Positions 1 through 12,357 of a stretch of 64,000 nucleotides of DNA are shown here, one piece after another (position 1 is the first letter of the stretch; every line of letters begins with the position of its first letter). The position numbers and the translations under genes are program-made. This DNA is from Excoecaria cochinchinensis (taxonomy: Eukaryota; Streptophyta; Magnoliopsida; Malpighiales; Euphorbiaceae), in contig CANTUQ010000102.1 in assembly GCA_947683425.1 (NCBI GenBank), positions 868,001 to 932,000 of the forward strand, read 5' to 3'. The notes below the pieces were generated by a model, which saw nothing but the letters and a program-made list of their open reading frames with translations, searched no databases and had not been told where the DNA came from.

Positions 1-828
1 TCGTATTAATTGGGTTAATGTCAAAAATGAATGGATGCATCATGATCATAAGAATTGAATCAATAGAAACACCATACGAATAAGCAAAAATTGTCCATCA
101 TATTACAATAACTAAACTGTCATAAAAAGTTCTTGAAGTAAAAAGAAATAAAGCATCTAAAAAAATGTTGTATTCTCTTCCACCCTCCTGATGAGCGACA
201 GCGACGTACTCATCTGGCCAGGATCGATCAAACTCATGGTGGGGGAACTGCATTGTAGCTCGTCTTCTTCTTCTTCTCCCTCTTTTTAGGGTTCGTGATC
301 TGTTCAGAGTCTATGAGATCCTGGATCTTACCCCTCAAGATTCGGCAATGGTCTGTTAGGTGCCCAGTGTGTTGATGATAGGCGCAGTATTGATCACTCT
401 TATGCCCCGACTGTCCCTAACTTAAGGCTGGTCTGGGCGGCAATGGTTGCAACTTGCCCTCCTTCATTAGTCTCTCCAACACCCATGATAGAGGTCAGCC
501 CAAGTTAGAAAAGTACCGCTGGCCCTGTTCTGCTCTGGTGGCTGAAACCTCGGCTGTCTTACCATTTCTGTTATTACTGCTTCTAGCCACGCCTGATCTG
601 TATCCCGACTGGTTCCTAAAAGTGCTCCTAGTGAAGTTATTCTGGCTTGCTTTCTTCGCTAGGTAAGCCGCCTCAGCCTCTACAGCAATGTCTTTGAGCG
701 ACTCCCAATCCCTGAGCCCTTTAAAGCTGAGCAAGTCCCTCAAGTAGCCGTAGGAGTCCCTGATAAATAGCCTAATCTGATCAGCAGTGTCAAGTTTTCA
801 CTTCATCTCCATGACCCTATTTCTCCAC
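1..828 (-). pseudogene. Tat-type element A: gag C-terminal part and start of the gag-pol linker
   Basis: Reading leftward from 828, the translation matches the second half of the gag of element D (49899-50500), including an RDWESLKDIAVEAE stretch near 700. A zinc-knuckle-like segment of the form C-x2-H-x3-GH-x4-C lies near 340-390. Stops and frameshifts interrupt it, and positions 1-200 keep only traces of the linker. The coding sequence enters from 3615-4602 and is cut exactly by solo LTR M at 829. Gag forms the virus-like particle; this copy cannot make a full protein. The rest of element A lies outside the window. Confidence 0.8.
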
Positions 829-3614
829 TGTAGGCATCGGGTCCCGAGTAGCCTTGATTAGGATTACCCAATGATGAAATTAAGTGTGCCGATTTATAGG
901 TAAAAAGAATGAAAGTTAGAAGTGATAATTTTCTTGTCATTTTGATTTGTTAGGAATGAATAAAAATGTATTTTAAAAATATTTTAAAAATGTTTTAAAA
1001 ATTATTTTGGGGTAAAAAAAGTGAGTTTTTAATTTTTTGTGTTTTATAGAAAATTTTTTTAAAAAAAATTTCCGTCGCGAGTGTCGGGCTACGACAGCGG
1101 CCAGCGCGTGCGCTCGCCTGCGCGCTGCACTGGGCGTGCACGCGACAACGCCCCGCGTGCGCGGGGGCTCTCGCCCATGAGCGGGTGACGCGTTGGGCGT
1201 CGCCCGCGCGCTCTGAGCGCGCCGACGGGCGTCGGTCGCCCCTGACGCCCCATTTTGCCCCTTTTTGCTGTTTTTTCGATTTTTGGCCTAAAACTTGATT
1301 TTTTCTTCATTTTTTTGTGTAATTTAATGCAAAAACCTTTTATTTTCCAAACTCTTCAAATTCATGAGTTTTTTGTAGTTATTGGAATTAAATATATTTA
1401 ATTCAATTTAATAAAAATTCTGAATTTTGGGGTTATAAAATGGGTTTTTAGTGAGGATTTTGGGGGGGGGGGGGGGGATTTTCTTTAGAAAATTATTTTT
1501 TCTTCTTCTTTCTTCTCTCAAACAAATCCTCTCCACTTTTCTAAAGAATTTTTCCAAGGGAATTCTTAATACAAAAAGTAACAATTTTTGTTCTTGGGAA
1601 TTTTTCTTCTTTTCATCAAATAATTTTTACTTTGAGACAAATAAATCAATTATTTGTTCTTGAGTAAAAATTCATTTTCAATATATTATTTTTATAACTT
1701 TATTCTTACAATCAAGACAAGAAATTAGATCATCTACCTTCATTTCTTCAATATAAAATTTTGAGGGTAAATATTCTTGGCTCAATTTCTTAATTGAATT
1801 TTTAATTTCATTTTTTTGTTTCCAATTAAATAGTTAACATGTAAATTCTTTTAGTTCTATTATTTTCTTCTTATTTTCTTATTCTTTTGTTTTTATTTAA
1901 TTAATTATCGTGTAAATTCTTTTAGATCTATTATTTAATTGTTCATGTTCTTACTTCTTATTTTTTAATTGTTCATATTATTACTTTTTATTTCTTATTT
2001 CTTATTTAATTGTTCATGTTCATATCATTGTCATAATTTTCATTCATATATATTATTAGTATTATCATTTAACATGTTTTAGCATAATTGACTTATTTTA
2101 TTTTCATTTTATTCTTCCATATTTAATTGGATTGTTCATCTTCTTTATTATTATTATTGTTGGTATTATTTGCCATGTTTTAACATGTTTTATTAGTTTG
2201 TCATATATTATTTTATTCTTGCATGCTTAATTTAGGTTGTTTAATACTCTTTGATTTCATTATGCTTATTATTGTTATTATTAAAGTTGCATATCATTAT
2301 TCTTGTTTAATTTTATTATTACTATTATTATTTATATTTTCATGCATGCTGAATTTTATGAATATTATACTTTTAATGCATGATTGGATGTTATTGTTGT
2401 TATTTTATGTTTTTATGAATGTTAAATTCTATCATCATTATTATATGCTTGTTTATGCATGTTGAATTTTATTATTATTATGTTATCTTTTATGCATGCC
2501 AAATTGTTAATTAATTAGATTGTATATTTTTATTATGTCATTTTAATTGGCTTGTCATACATGATGCAATTTTGTTTGCCTTAATTTAATTGTTTTTATG
2601 TTATATGTTTAATTCATTTTTATTACTAACTTTATTTTCATTTATTTTTATTTTCTATACTCATTTTTTATAAAATGAGTTTTTGCCAAGTGGGAGCCCA
2701 TAGAGACTTGAAGATACCATTTGGATGTTGTTCATTTTTTATTGTTTTTCATTATTTTGCTTTCATTTAGGTTTATTTTATTATTATTATGTAATTTGTA
2801 ATAATAAATTTATTTTTATGCACGTTTAATTAAAAATCACAAAAATATTTTTATTAACTAAACTTGGATTTTTTTAATAAAAATGGGACCAATATCCTAG
2901 TTTTTCTCATCCAAAATAAATTGTCACTTTAAAATTAATTTCTTTAATTATGCATGAGAGGAGCAACATCCTCATCTTTAACAAATAGCCCGTTTTATGT
3001 ATGAATTGTATTTTATTTACAAATGGGGGTTGTATTCCGCCCCTAGTTTTGTTCTAATATATTTCATATGCTTTATTTTAAATTCATTTTTTACTTACTG
3101 CTTTATTTATATGTTTAACATGCGCATTAAATTAAATTGCATTAAAATTGAATGAGAAAAGGCATGAAACGCTAAATTCAAAACTTGATTATAAACTTAG
3201 CAAAGGTATGAATAAATGGGAAGTCTCGAACCATCTCTGGTCTTTGGGCTCAACGAGGCGAGAGGACCATTTCAATGTTCCATTGGAATGGGACTTCCAA
3301 GACACCTCTTGTGTCCCGTAAAAAGGCTTAATTTACAATCCTAGGCTCCATAGGGTTAGAGGGTCATTCCAATGTTCTATTGGGGTGTTTGCCTCCAAAA
3401 TCCCTTTGGTTTGCCCAAAATGGATATTATGCGCCGTCTTAGGCTCCCTGGGGCGAGACGAACTTTTCCAATGTTTTATTGGGTGGCGACTCCATGAAAC
3501 CTCCTTGTTGCCCAAAATAGACGCACTTGTAAATACCTTACAAGTTTTAATGAACCTCTCTTGATCACTCTAAAGGCGGGCTTTCGGGGACCACAGGGTT
3601 CGGCGCGCGTCACA
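829..3614 (+). mobile_element. Solo LTR M (Tat family) inserted in the gag of element A
   Basis: It starts TGTAGGCATCGGGTCCCGAG and ends GCGCGCGTCACA. The flanking pentamers are tccac (824-828) and cccac (3615-3619), a target duplication with one mismatch. Element A gag reads continuously across the removed segment, which confirms the boundaries. No internal region is present, so it is a solo LTR left by LTR-LTR recombination. It contains a GC-rich CpG block (1075-1260), a TATA box, a 16-base G tract and a long AT-rich leader. It is homologous to the A LTR (5705-18203) and the F LTR (19052 onward). The remaining ~2 kb holds no gene. Confidence 0.9.
1430..1477 (+). promoter_or_regulatory. LTR M core promoter with a G16 tract
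   Basis: A TATA-like TTATAAAAT (about 1432-1440) is followed about 22 bp later by 16 consecutive G (1462-1477), then a pyrimidine-rich leader with repeated TTCTTC. The F LTR shows the same order (TATA near 19529, G23 at 19555-19577). The start site would fall at or just after the G run. This is inferred from motif order only. Confidence 0.55.
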
Positions 3615-4602
3615 CCCACCTAGTGAGGTATTCGTGGAATGACTCATCATTCTTCTACTATAGAAGCTCGAGGTCCTTTAGGGTGACCTCCATTCTAGTG
3701 CTACAATCATACTGCCTCATTAATTCATCAGTCAGAAGGTCCCATTCCTCTTTGGATCTCCTATCCAGTCCATGATACCAGTCCACTGCCAGACCCGCTA
3801 GACTAAGGCAGAAATAATCCACTTTTTGCCTCTTAGTCAACCCTATGCCCTTTATTACTAGGGTATATTGCTTCATATGTGCAGATGGGTTCGATGTTTT
3901 GTCAAACTTCGGCAGCTCAAGCATCCTAAACCTTTGGGGTAACAGCTCTTCATCCCCTAGATCTCTGTCCTCGAGGTTAATTCCCTTACCAGCTGTCAAC
4001 ATGCAGGTGATAACCTCAATCTGTTACCTCATTCCCCTCATGGCCTCATCTTCTACCTTGGGTGCTCTACCCCTCACGGCTTGATGGGCTGCTATCTCCT
4101 CAGCCTCCTCTTCCATTATGAAATCCTTATCAGGGTTTGGGATCCTTGCTCTTCTTGGCTCAACTGGCACAGCAACACCTTTAGGCTCATTTATAGGTTA
4201 ATGGGCAGCGACTCCAGTGAGGGGAGCCTCTCTACCAGCAGGCAGTTTGGCTTGCCCCCGAGGAAGGGCTACCGATGGTTGTGGAGCAACCGATGCTTGT
4301 GGAGCAGAGGGGTGAGCAATCCTTTCGGCCATGGCGCCCATCATGTCCAATATCCTTCGTTTAAATTCCTCTAGTCTCCTAGCGAGGTCTTGAGTAGTCA
4401 AAGCTCCAATTTCTTCTTCCGTGGAAGATAATTCACTAGCCATTGAGAGTGATTCAGAATCCCAAACAAGCACTAACTCCAGCAATCCAAAGGGCGAGTC
4501 TATCCTCACCAGTTGGCCGTTAGAACCCCTAGTCCACTTGGATGAATCTATGATGGCTAAAAGATCAAGATTGTTAGAATGATGCATGGATGACATATAC
4601 AA
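3615..4602 (-). pseudogene. Tat-type element A: gag N-terminal part
   Basis: Two open stretches, 4198-4602 and 3658-4002, read leftward with a stop between them. The first has an M-A-S-E start near 4440 and a helical region; the second holds the capsid segment with LPKFDKTSNPSAHMKQY and ends MEVTLKDLELL before two TAG codons. It then continues ESFHEYLTRW up to the LTR M insertion and resumes at 828. Element D gag aligns along its length and carries a TAG at the same place. The function would be capsid assembly; this copy is broken. Confidence 0.85.
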
Positions 4603-5683
4603 TGCATGATCATGACATGTAAATGGTCTTTGATGAGTGCGAGATTAATGGATTACCACAATACGATGGGATGCATGGAAGAAATTACACGCAGGATGAC
4701 ATGTACACATGAAAAAAATAATATGCAAACGAAAAGATATATACGCACAGACTATGAGATTATACGCAGGATGATATGTACATGTGAAAAATAGCATGCA
4801 GACAGAAAGGTATATACACACACAACATGAGATTTTACACAGGATAATATGTACATGTGAAAAATAGCATGCAGACAGAAAGATACATACACGCATAGCA
4901 TGAGATAAAATATATTATTATTTATATATACATGTATTTATTTTATTGACATGCATAAATGACATGCAATGCGTGAGCGTGCTATGTAGTATCCACAACC
5001 GCATGCAAGCAGATAGATCCTTCCAACCTTATCACTCTCACACAAGAGGTCGTGCGGTCTCTTTCCTAGGTGGGCTTCATCCGAGGGTTAACAAGGAACC
5101 CATCAGACACATGTGGTGCACGGTGAAAAATTGGCAGCATAACACTCTTATCTAATGTACGTATGTATGAGTTTTGGCTATTACGTATTTGGGCAATTCA
5201 ATCAAGTTAAGGTGGGCTTACCGGGGCATAAAAGCCTTTGATAAAGAGCCACTTAATTTTCTTGATTTTTTTTAATACGTGACGGCCCACATCACAAGCA
5301 TCGTATTAAGGAGCATTTCACCGAATGGAAGTTTCTATTTGCCATTACATGAGCTTTAGTCAAAGGTGGTGTTACTTTAGGGCTACCCAAGCATGGTCCC
5401 TGCTAATGGGTCTAGCTCGTCATGAGCATAGCGATCGATCGGGTCTCCATTTGATATACCAAAAGGTACTAGGCTTGGGCTGGTGATTATCCTTAACACT
5501 TCTCTACAAAGAGTGAAAGTAGGGTCTCATTTTAGGAATGCACTGAGGAAGATAGGGGACCAACTAACATAGTTCTAAGGCTCTAATGTATGCAATGCAA
5601 ATTTTGAAAAGTGATAGAATTTTAAGCTTTAAAAACCCAATTATATATTTTAACCAAAACACTTTCAGAGCAAAGTCACAAAC
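4603..5683 (-). other. 5' untranslated region of element A
   Basis: This is the interval between the primer site and gag. Near 5040-5140 it is clearly homologous to the corresponding leader of element D (48770-48870), including the shared string GAAAGAGACCGCACGACC on the opposite strands. It carries a 74-bp tandem repeat at 4688-4912. No supported coding sequence was seen; the short ORFs are not shared with element D. Confidence 0.7.
4688..4912. repeat. 74-bp tandem repeat, three copies, in the element A leader
   Basis: Units begin ACGCAGGATG at 4688 and 4763 and ACACAGGATA at 4837 (period 74-75 bp). Each contains ATGTACA-TGAAAAA, a GCA-AC-GAAAG motif and CATGAGAT. Copies 2 and 3 are closer to each other than to copy 1. 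Confidence 0.85.
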
Positions 5684-5704
5684 AGTCCCCAATGGAGTCG
5701 CCAC
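5684..5704 (-). promoter_or_regulatory. Primer binding site of element A
   Basis: Directly inside the LTR end, the minus strand reads TGGCGACTCCATTGGGGAC. Element D has the same site with one change (48202). The TGG start is complementary to a tRNA CCA end. I cannot assign the tRNA with certainty. It fixes the strand of element A and its 5' LTR at 5705-18203. Confidence 0.75.
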
Positions 5705-7122
5705 TATGACGAGTGCCGAACCTAGCAAAGGCCCTCGCTGAACCCGCTTTTAGGATCCGAGGGATTGGTTCGCGTCTTTTTGATCTTGGGTGCCATGAGA
5801 CATCTTTGATGCCTCCTTCCCAATAGAACATTGGAAAGGAACATCTAGCCCCATGGCACCTTTGGGCACCTTTGAGGTATTTTGGAGTCGCCACCCAATT
5901 TACAAGAAATTGGGAAAGGCCTCTAACCTCATTTTGGTCTAGACCAGAGATTGGTGTTCGAAACATCACTCTTATTTATCCTTTGGTTAATTATAAATGA
6001 GTTTTTAACTTCCTAAAATTCTATCTCTTATCTCACACGATTTATGCGTTTAAATTAAAGGCGCATCACAAGCACGTAAAGAAAATAAAGAAAAGAAATA
6101 AAGAAAGAGGTAGATAAAGTAATAAAGGAAAGCAGTAAACACACAAGCACACAATTACACGAGAAGTTGGGACGGAATACAACCCCATTGAAAGAAGATA
6201 AAAAAGTAAATTGGGACGGAATACAATCCCAAATGAAAGCTAAGTAATATTGCCCCAAAATTAATTACAAGGGACTAAAAGAAAATTAACATAAATTTAA
6301 ACAATCAAACAAAATCAAACATAAGAAAAACATACATAAATCGGGACATTCGTTTGGTTTAGGAACATTGGTTCCTTCGCATTTGTTTGAATTTTTAGGA
6401 ACATTGGTTCCTTCGTACTTATTTGAAAAGGGGTCGAAGAGTTGTTTGATTGTTGGGTTAAAAAATCGGGATGAGTGATCCCATTTTTAGAGAAAACTAA
6501 CTCTTCGTTTTATTATGATATTTTTTATTGTTTGGCTAAAATGAGGGACATTGGTCCTAATTTTATTAATGAAAACACAATTTAATTGTACAAATATTTT
6601 TGTGATTTTTTATCTGACGCGTGCATAAATAAAATATTTATTGTACAAGTAAACACAACAAAAAGGAGGGAAATAAGGAAGGTCTCACCGAACCGACGTG
6701 TTCTCCTACGCGTGGTGACCCATCCGGGTGGTCACTGGGATGTCCACATAATGCAACTCAAAATAAATCTCAGATAGAAAATAATATTAAAAATATTAGT
6801 AATAATTCTAAACAAAATTAATCAAGTAAAGACAACATAAATATGGGACATATTTGTTTAGTATACAAATGATTTTCATACAAAAGAAGTAAAATAAGTG
6901 ATGCAAAAACCCAAAGTTAATAACAAAGCGATAATAAAATTATAGTAGCAATAATAACAATAGGATTATTATGGCAATAATAATAACATGATGAAATAGT
7001 AATGATAACAATAATAATAATAATAATAATACTAATACTAATACTAATAATAATAATAGTAATAATATAAGGTAATAATAACAAAATACAACAATAATGA
7101 TAAAGATGAAGGCGACAGGAGC

Positions 7123-7204
<82 letters not shown>

Positions 7205-7293
7205 GAGTAGAAATAGTGGAGATGGCAACAAGTTATCAACAATGAAGTAATAACCATGACAAATATATAATGATAATGAAAACCTACGGGGAA
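5705..7293 (-). mobile_element. Element A 5' LTR, distal part
   Basis: This part runs from the primer site to the insertion point of chromovirus B. With 17151-18203 it makes about 2.64 kb, close to the 2.79 kb of LTR M. Features shared with LTR M include the segment naming 'gggacca-tg-cct' blocks and the 'ttgtattccg' motif (here reversed near 6170-6240). The final CA of the LTR has decayed to TA. It contains the TAA microsatellite at 7123-7203. No gene seen. Confidence 0.85.
7123..7203. repeat. TAA/ATA microsatellite, about 27 units
   Basis: An uninterrupted run of ATA/TAA trinucleotides. Less regular AAT/ACT-type stretches precede it (6990-7060). It creates artificial poly-Leu and poly-Tyr reading frames on the minus strand, which are not genes. 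Confidence 0.95.
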
Positions 7294-8904
7294 TGTAACA
7301 CCCCTTACTTATACGTAGAGAATTTCACCCTATGAAGAGGATGAAGGTCGCCGATAGATGAGGGTTGCCACCCACAGACGCTCAAACAGAACCAATCATT
7401 GCACACCAATTACATATACAAATGAATAAGTTAAAATTTCATAATTCATCAGAGAATAGGCTATAGAGCAAAATATTGCATTTCATTAATATAACAAAGG
7501 TGGCTTTACATATTCCAAAAAGAAGCAAAAGTGCCTCAGCACAACTGAATAGTTACATATAACTAGTAACAAAACAATTTACAAAATATTCTTTACATAG
7601 CTTCGAGAGTACAAGACTATAACACATATAAAAAAAAAATACAAGGCCTAAACTACAAAATCTTCTATTCACTAGTCGTGTTGGCCCTGATGATGCAAAA
7701 CGCGCTGCTCAAAACCCTCAAAACCTTCCACACCTGCACGGATAAAACGCCTGTGCTAAGCGAAATCGCTTAGTGGGGAAACAAAGATGCACAACGACCA
7801 CTCACAGTGGCGTCAACAAATAATCACAAGTGAATGGCATAGTTAAATGTTAAGATTTCATAAATTAACTTAAAGCATAACAGCACTATAATCATATTAT
7901 TCCAATATGCAATATTTCAGAATTCACATATGATAACAAATAACATTAGCACCTGCTTTATCAAAACAGTGGATAACGAGTACGCATAGATACCCGTAGG
8001 TATTAACACTATTTTCATAACACATAGATACCCGAAGGTATCAAAACAATCTTTTAATTTTGGTTCCAAAACATTTTCGCATAGATTCAATACACAGGGA
8101 TCACGAAGATCCAGTTGGGGGACCTGATCAGGGTCCAAATCATACACTAGCTGCAGCAACACAAACTCTATTAGGCATGCCTAACTATCCACTTATTTGA
8201 CTCTAGCAGGTCATGCATAAACCAAAACATATTTCCAGTCGCAATATATATATAATTTATCATGCATAATTCATATAAATATAGTCATATAACAATTCAT
8301 ATAACACCAAACAAGGGGCTCCACTCCCGCTTGCTACTTCCTTGTCCTTGGATTCTCTAGGATGATTCTCTGAACCACAAAACCCAACAACACCAAACAA
8401 GTTTAAACCCTAACTCACAATTACAAAAACTCATCTAAAGAAGAAGAAGGAAGATTATCACTTATTACTTACCACACCAGCTTAGGCTACCCAAAACTCA
8501 CTAGAATTTGCAACAAAAGGAAGAATTCAAGAAGAAATAAAGAAGAAATGAAGAGAAGAAGCAAGGTAACTTGAAAGAGGAAGAAGAAAAAGAAGAAGAC
8601 ACGTGAAGAGGAAAGCAATCAGCTGAAATCATTCTCTCTCTTTTTCCCAATACTTATCTTCTCACTTGCCACATGTCACTCTCTCAAAAGGGAAACCACA
8701 CCCAACTCTCATCCTCCATAACTTACCCAATTCTAGTCTCTTAACATACACTACTCCTATATACACACTCACACTAGAACATAACCCAATACACACACAT
8801 AATAACTTAATTCAATTAACATAGCACATACTCAACATTAACCACATACACACACACATACACTCTTAAGGCTCACTCTAATAAGGTGGTGTCGGGGTGT
8901 TATA
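7294..8904 (-). repeat. Chromovirus B 3' LTR (internally deleted)
   Basis: The plus strand begins TGTAACACCCC and ends GGGGTGTTATA (last C decayed to T). The first 71 bp differ from the right LTR at 5 sites. It is 1,611 bp against 2,499 bp: about 890 bp are missing after position 8303, removing the palindrome cluster present in the other copy at 14705-15105. The hairpin series (7756-8183) is kept. Confidence 0.9.
7756..8183 (-). promoter_or_regulatory. LTR hairpin series, chromovirus B 3' LTR
   Basis: From left to right (reverse of transcription): CTAAGCGAAATCGCTTAG (7756-7773); CGACCACT-CAC-AGTGGCG (7795-7812); two GATACC-CGWA-GGTAT hairpins (7989-8004, 8027-8042), which on the sense strand have loops UACG and UUCG; GGATC-ACGAA-GATCC near 8099; GGACC-TGATCA-GGGTCC near 8121; and the palindrome TAGGCATGCCTA (8172-8183). 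Transcribed as leader RNA if the promoter assignment is right. Confidence 0.7.
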
Positions 8905-9787
8905 ATACTCCCCTCCTTAATAGAATTTCATCCTCGAAATTCTCACCTGATCCAAATAGTTGTGGATACTGAGTTCTCATTGCTTTTTCCGGTTCCCAAG
9001 TCGCTTCCTCAACACCATGATGCTGCCAAAGCACTTTAACCAATGGTATCTGCTTGTTCTGAAGTTGCCTGACCTCTCTAGCCTAAATCTCTTTCGGTTC
9101 CTCATCAAAAGAGAAATCTGGCTGAACTCGAATATCTTGCACTTTGAGCACATGTGATGGATCTGATCGGTAGCGATAGAGCATAGACACATGAAAGATA
9201 TCATGTAACTTGGCTAACTCTGTCGGTAATGCTAACCGATAAGCCACCGGACCAATCTTTTCCAAGATCTCATAGGGTCCAATAAACCAGGGAATCAACT
9301 TTCCTTTCTTTCCAAAACGAAGAACTTTTCACCACGGTGAAACTTTCAAAAAGACCTTGTCACCAACTTCATTCTGAATATCTCTATGCTTCAAATTAGC
9401 ACACGATCGTTGTCTGTCTTTGGCTGCTTTTAGATTCTGTTGCACAACTCTAACTTTCTCTTCAGTGTCCTTTACTATCTCCGGTCCTATCATAGGTCTT
9501 TCCGACAACTCAGTCCAACACACCGGTGTTCTACATCTCCGCTCATACAACACTTCATAAGGGGCCATTTCGATGCTTGCTTGATGACTATTATTATATG
9601 CAAATTCCATTAAAGGCACATATCGATCCTAATTCCCTAAAAATTCCAAAACACAACCCCAAAGCATGTCTTCAAGAATCTGTATAACTCTCTCAGACTG
9701 ACCATCGGTCTAGGGATGAAACGTTGTACTGAAGTTTAGCCGAGTACCCAAAGCTGACTGAAGTTCTTTCCAAAACTTGGACATAAA
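8905..9787 (-). pseudogene. Chromovirus B pol: integrase C-terminus and chromodomain
   Basis: Read leftward, 9619-9329 gives the integrase C-terminal part (MPLMEFAYNNSHQ, ELSERPMIGP), and 9298-9083 the GPYEILEKIGPVAYRL and HVSMLYRYRSDPSHVL segments. The chromodomain (KVLWQHHGVEEATWEPE type) lies in 9082-8930. In-frame stops at about 9620, 9299-9328 and 9082 break it. The predicted pol stop codon is formed by the first LTR bases. A polypurine tract (GGAGGGGAGTATT on the minus strand) lies at 8905-8920. Confidence 0.85.
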
Positions 9788-10354
9788 TCAAGGATCTCGA
9801 TCAGACACAATGGACAACGGAACCCCATGAAGCCTGACTATCTCTCTCACATATATCTCTGCCAACTTATCCATAGAATAGTCCAACCGAACAGGCAAGA
9901 AATGCACTAACTTTGACAACCTATCAACTATGAGCCATACTGAATCATGCTTGCGCTGCGTCAACGGCAAACTAGTCACAAAATCCATTGTAACATCATC
10001 CCATTTCCACTGAGGAATGGGTAAGGGGTTAAGCAAATCCGATGGAACCTGATGTTCGGCTTTCACTTGCTGACACACTAAACACTTCGAGACAAAATCC
10101 ACTATGTCCTTCTTTATACCCGGCCACCAATAATGCTGCTTAAGATCTCGGTACATCTTATCTCCACTCGGTTGCATAGTAAAAACCGATGAATGGGCCT
10201 CTTGTAAGAGCTTCTTCTTCATATCACCCACAGCCGGTACACATAACCGATTCCCATGCTTAAGCACTTCTTCACTACCCATGGAAAATTCAGTTCGGTT
10301 ACCATCTCTCACTGCTTGACATACATGTTGCAAAATAGGGTCACTCAACTGCAT
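9788..10354 (-). pseudogene. Chromovirus B pol: integrase zinc finger and catalytic core
   Basis: An open stretch of 188 residues. It contains the HHCC finger (H-x3 ... CLVCQQVK), then WDDVTMDFVTSLP with the first catalytic Asp and SIVSDRDP with the second. It ends at a stop just after the second Asp; the catalytic Glu context (DGQSERVIQ) lies beyond it near 9690, so the core is cut in two. Integrase joins cDNA to host DNA. This copy is inactive as encoded. Confidence 0.85.
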
Positions 10355-11941
10355 TCACAATCTCTTGCCTCAGACTCAGTCTAGCTTTTAACTGAGTAAT
10401 CAACGCGCCTTCTGAATCAAATCTCCATCTTCCTCTACTAAGAGACAAAGCCGACATTGATTTCCTACTAAGGGCATCCGCTACAACATTCGCTTTACCC
10501 GGATGATAGTCAATAATACAATCATAGTCCTTGAACAGTTCTAACCACCTTCGCTGTCTCAAATTCAACTCTTTCTGAGTTAGCAGTATTTCAAACTCTT
10601 GTGATCAGTGAAGATTCTACACTTTTCTCCATACAAATAGTGCCACCACACCTTAAGTGCAAACACTACCGCCGCTAACTCTAAATCATGTGTCGGGTAG
10701 TGTTGCTCATGAGATTTCAATTGCCTGGAAGCATAGGCAATTACCTTGAAGTCTTGCATCAGAACACAACCTAAGCCCACTCCTGAAGCATCGCTATACA
10801 TGGTGAATTCCTTACCCGACACAGGCTGCATAAGCACAGGAGCCTTAACCAACATCTCTTTCAGCTGATCAAAACTGGTTTGACATTTATCAGACCAAAC
10901 AAACCTCACCTCTTTCCGGAGAAGTCTAGTCAAAGGTGAAGTTAACACTAAGAATCCCTTGACAAAATGCCTATAGTAACCAGCCAAACCCAGAAAACTT
11001 CTTACTTCTGACACATTTTTAGGTGGTAACCAACTCACAATCACCTCCACTTTGGACGGGTCTACCCGAATACCTACAGTTGAAACCACATGTCCAAGAA
11101 AAGTTACTTCTTTTAGCCAAAACTCACACTTACTGAGTTTAGCATAAAGTCGATGATCTCTCAACACTTGTAACACCAAACGGAGATGTTCTTCATGTTC
11201 TCTCTCATTCCTCGAATAAACAAGGATGTCATCGATGAACACTACCACAAACCGATCCAGATACTGTCTGAAGACCCTGTTTATTAGATCCATAAAGGCT
11301 GTAGGCACATTGGTCAAACCAAATGGAATCACTAGGAATTCATAGTGACCATAGCGCGTCCGAAAAGCCGTCTTTGCCACATCCGTATCCTTTACCCTCA
11401 ACTGGTAGTAACTCGATCTCAGGTCTATCTTGCAGAACACTCCTGCGCCTCTTAACTGATCAAAAAGATCCTCAATCCACTGTAATGGGTACTTATTCTT
11501 TACCGTAACCTTGTTAAGCTTCCTGTAATCTATACACATCCGCAATGTTCCGTCTTTCTTTTTAACAAACAAGACCAGAGCACCCCACGGAGACACACTG
11601 GGCCGGATAAATCCTTTATTCAAAAGTTCTTGTAATTGACTCTTCAGTTCTTTCAATTCCACTGGAGCCATCCGATACGGAGCCTTAGAAATCGGAGATG
11701 CTCCCGGTACAATCTCCACTGATAACTCTACCTCCCTCTCTGGAGGTAAGCCCGGTAACTCCTCCGGAAAAACATCCTCAAATTCCCTCACGATCGGAAT
11801 ATCTTGTATCTTACCCCGCTCTCTCCACGAATCCAGAACTAGTGCCAAGTACACTTCACATCCTTTGCTTATAAACCTCTTAGCCTTCATCGCTGAAATG
11901 ATATTATGCAACGAACTACTTCCCTCACCTTTCATAATCAC
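10341..11941 (-). pseudogene. Chromovirus B pol: reverse transcriptase and RNase H
   Basis: 453 open residues (11941-10580) carry RT: KAPYRMAPVELKELKSQL, MCIDYRKLNKVTVKNKYPL and the catalytic box VVFIDDILVYS. The RNase H domain follows: MYSDASGVGLGCVLMQ with the first Asp, ELAAVVFALKVW, and TDHKSLKY. A frameshift near 10580 separates the RNase H tail (10568-10341, DYHPGKANVVADALSRK). The RT catalytic Asp pair is intact. RT copies element RNA into cDNA in the particle. Confidence 0.9.
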
Positions 11942-11967
11942 GGGTAACTAATCTTTATCTTTGAGAA

Positions 11968-12357
11968 TCAAAACTGACAATCTACTATAGCTCGATGCTT
12001 GGCTAACCAATCCATCCCCAAAATAGCATCAAACTCATGAAAAGGCAACCAAATTAAATCAACTGCAAACTCCATGCCTTGAATTCTTATGGGAAAATTC
12101 TGACAAACTCGGTTCACAATAACACTCTGACCCAACAGGCTAGACACACAAATCTCATAATCTAATCTTTCCTCACTCCCCAAACTATCACCCAACTTAC
12201 TAGAACACAAGTAAGAATGAGTAGAACCCGGATCTATCAAAGCATACACTTTAGAATCAAACAATAAAAACTTACCGGCGATTACTTCTGGTGCGTTCTG
12301 CTCATCCCTAGCCTTCATGGCATAGGCTCTACCAGCTGTCAAAACGGGGCGGTCCAC
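11968..12357 (-). pseudogene. Chromovirus B pol: aspartic protease
   Basis: 129 open residues. The active-site triad region reads ALIDPGSTHSYL; the usual Ser/Thr before Gly is Pro here, so the D-x-G signature is weakened but present. LPFHEFDAILGMDWL follows, a conserved protease C-terminal signature of plant gypsy elements. It is flanked on the right by a frameshifted zinc-knuckle segment. The enzyme would process the gag-pol polyprotein. Confidence 0.85.

Noticed and set aside
6917..7257. Minus-strand poly-Leu and poly-Tyr reading frames of about 100 residues
   Set aside because: They are translations of the TAA microsatellite and its flanks in an LTR.
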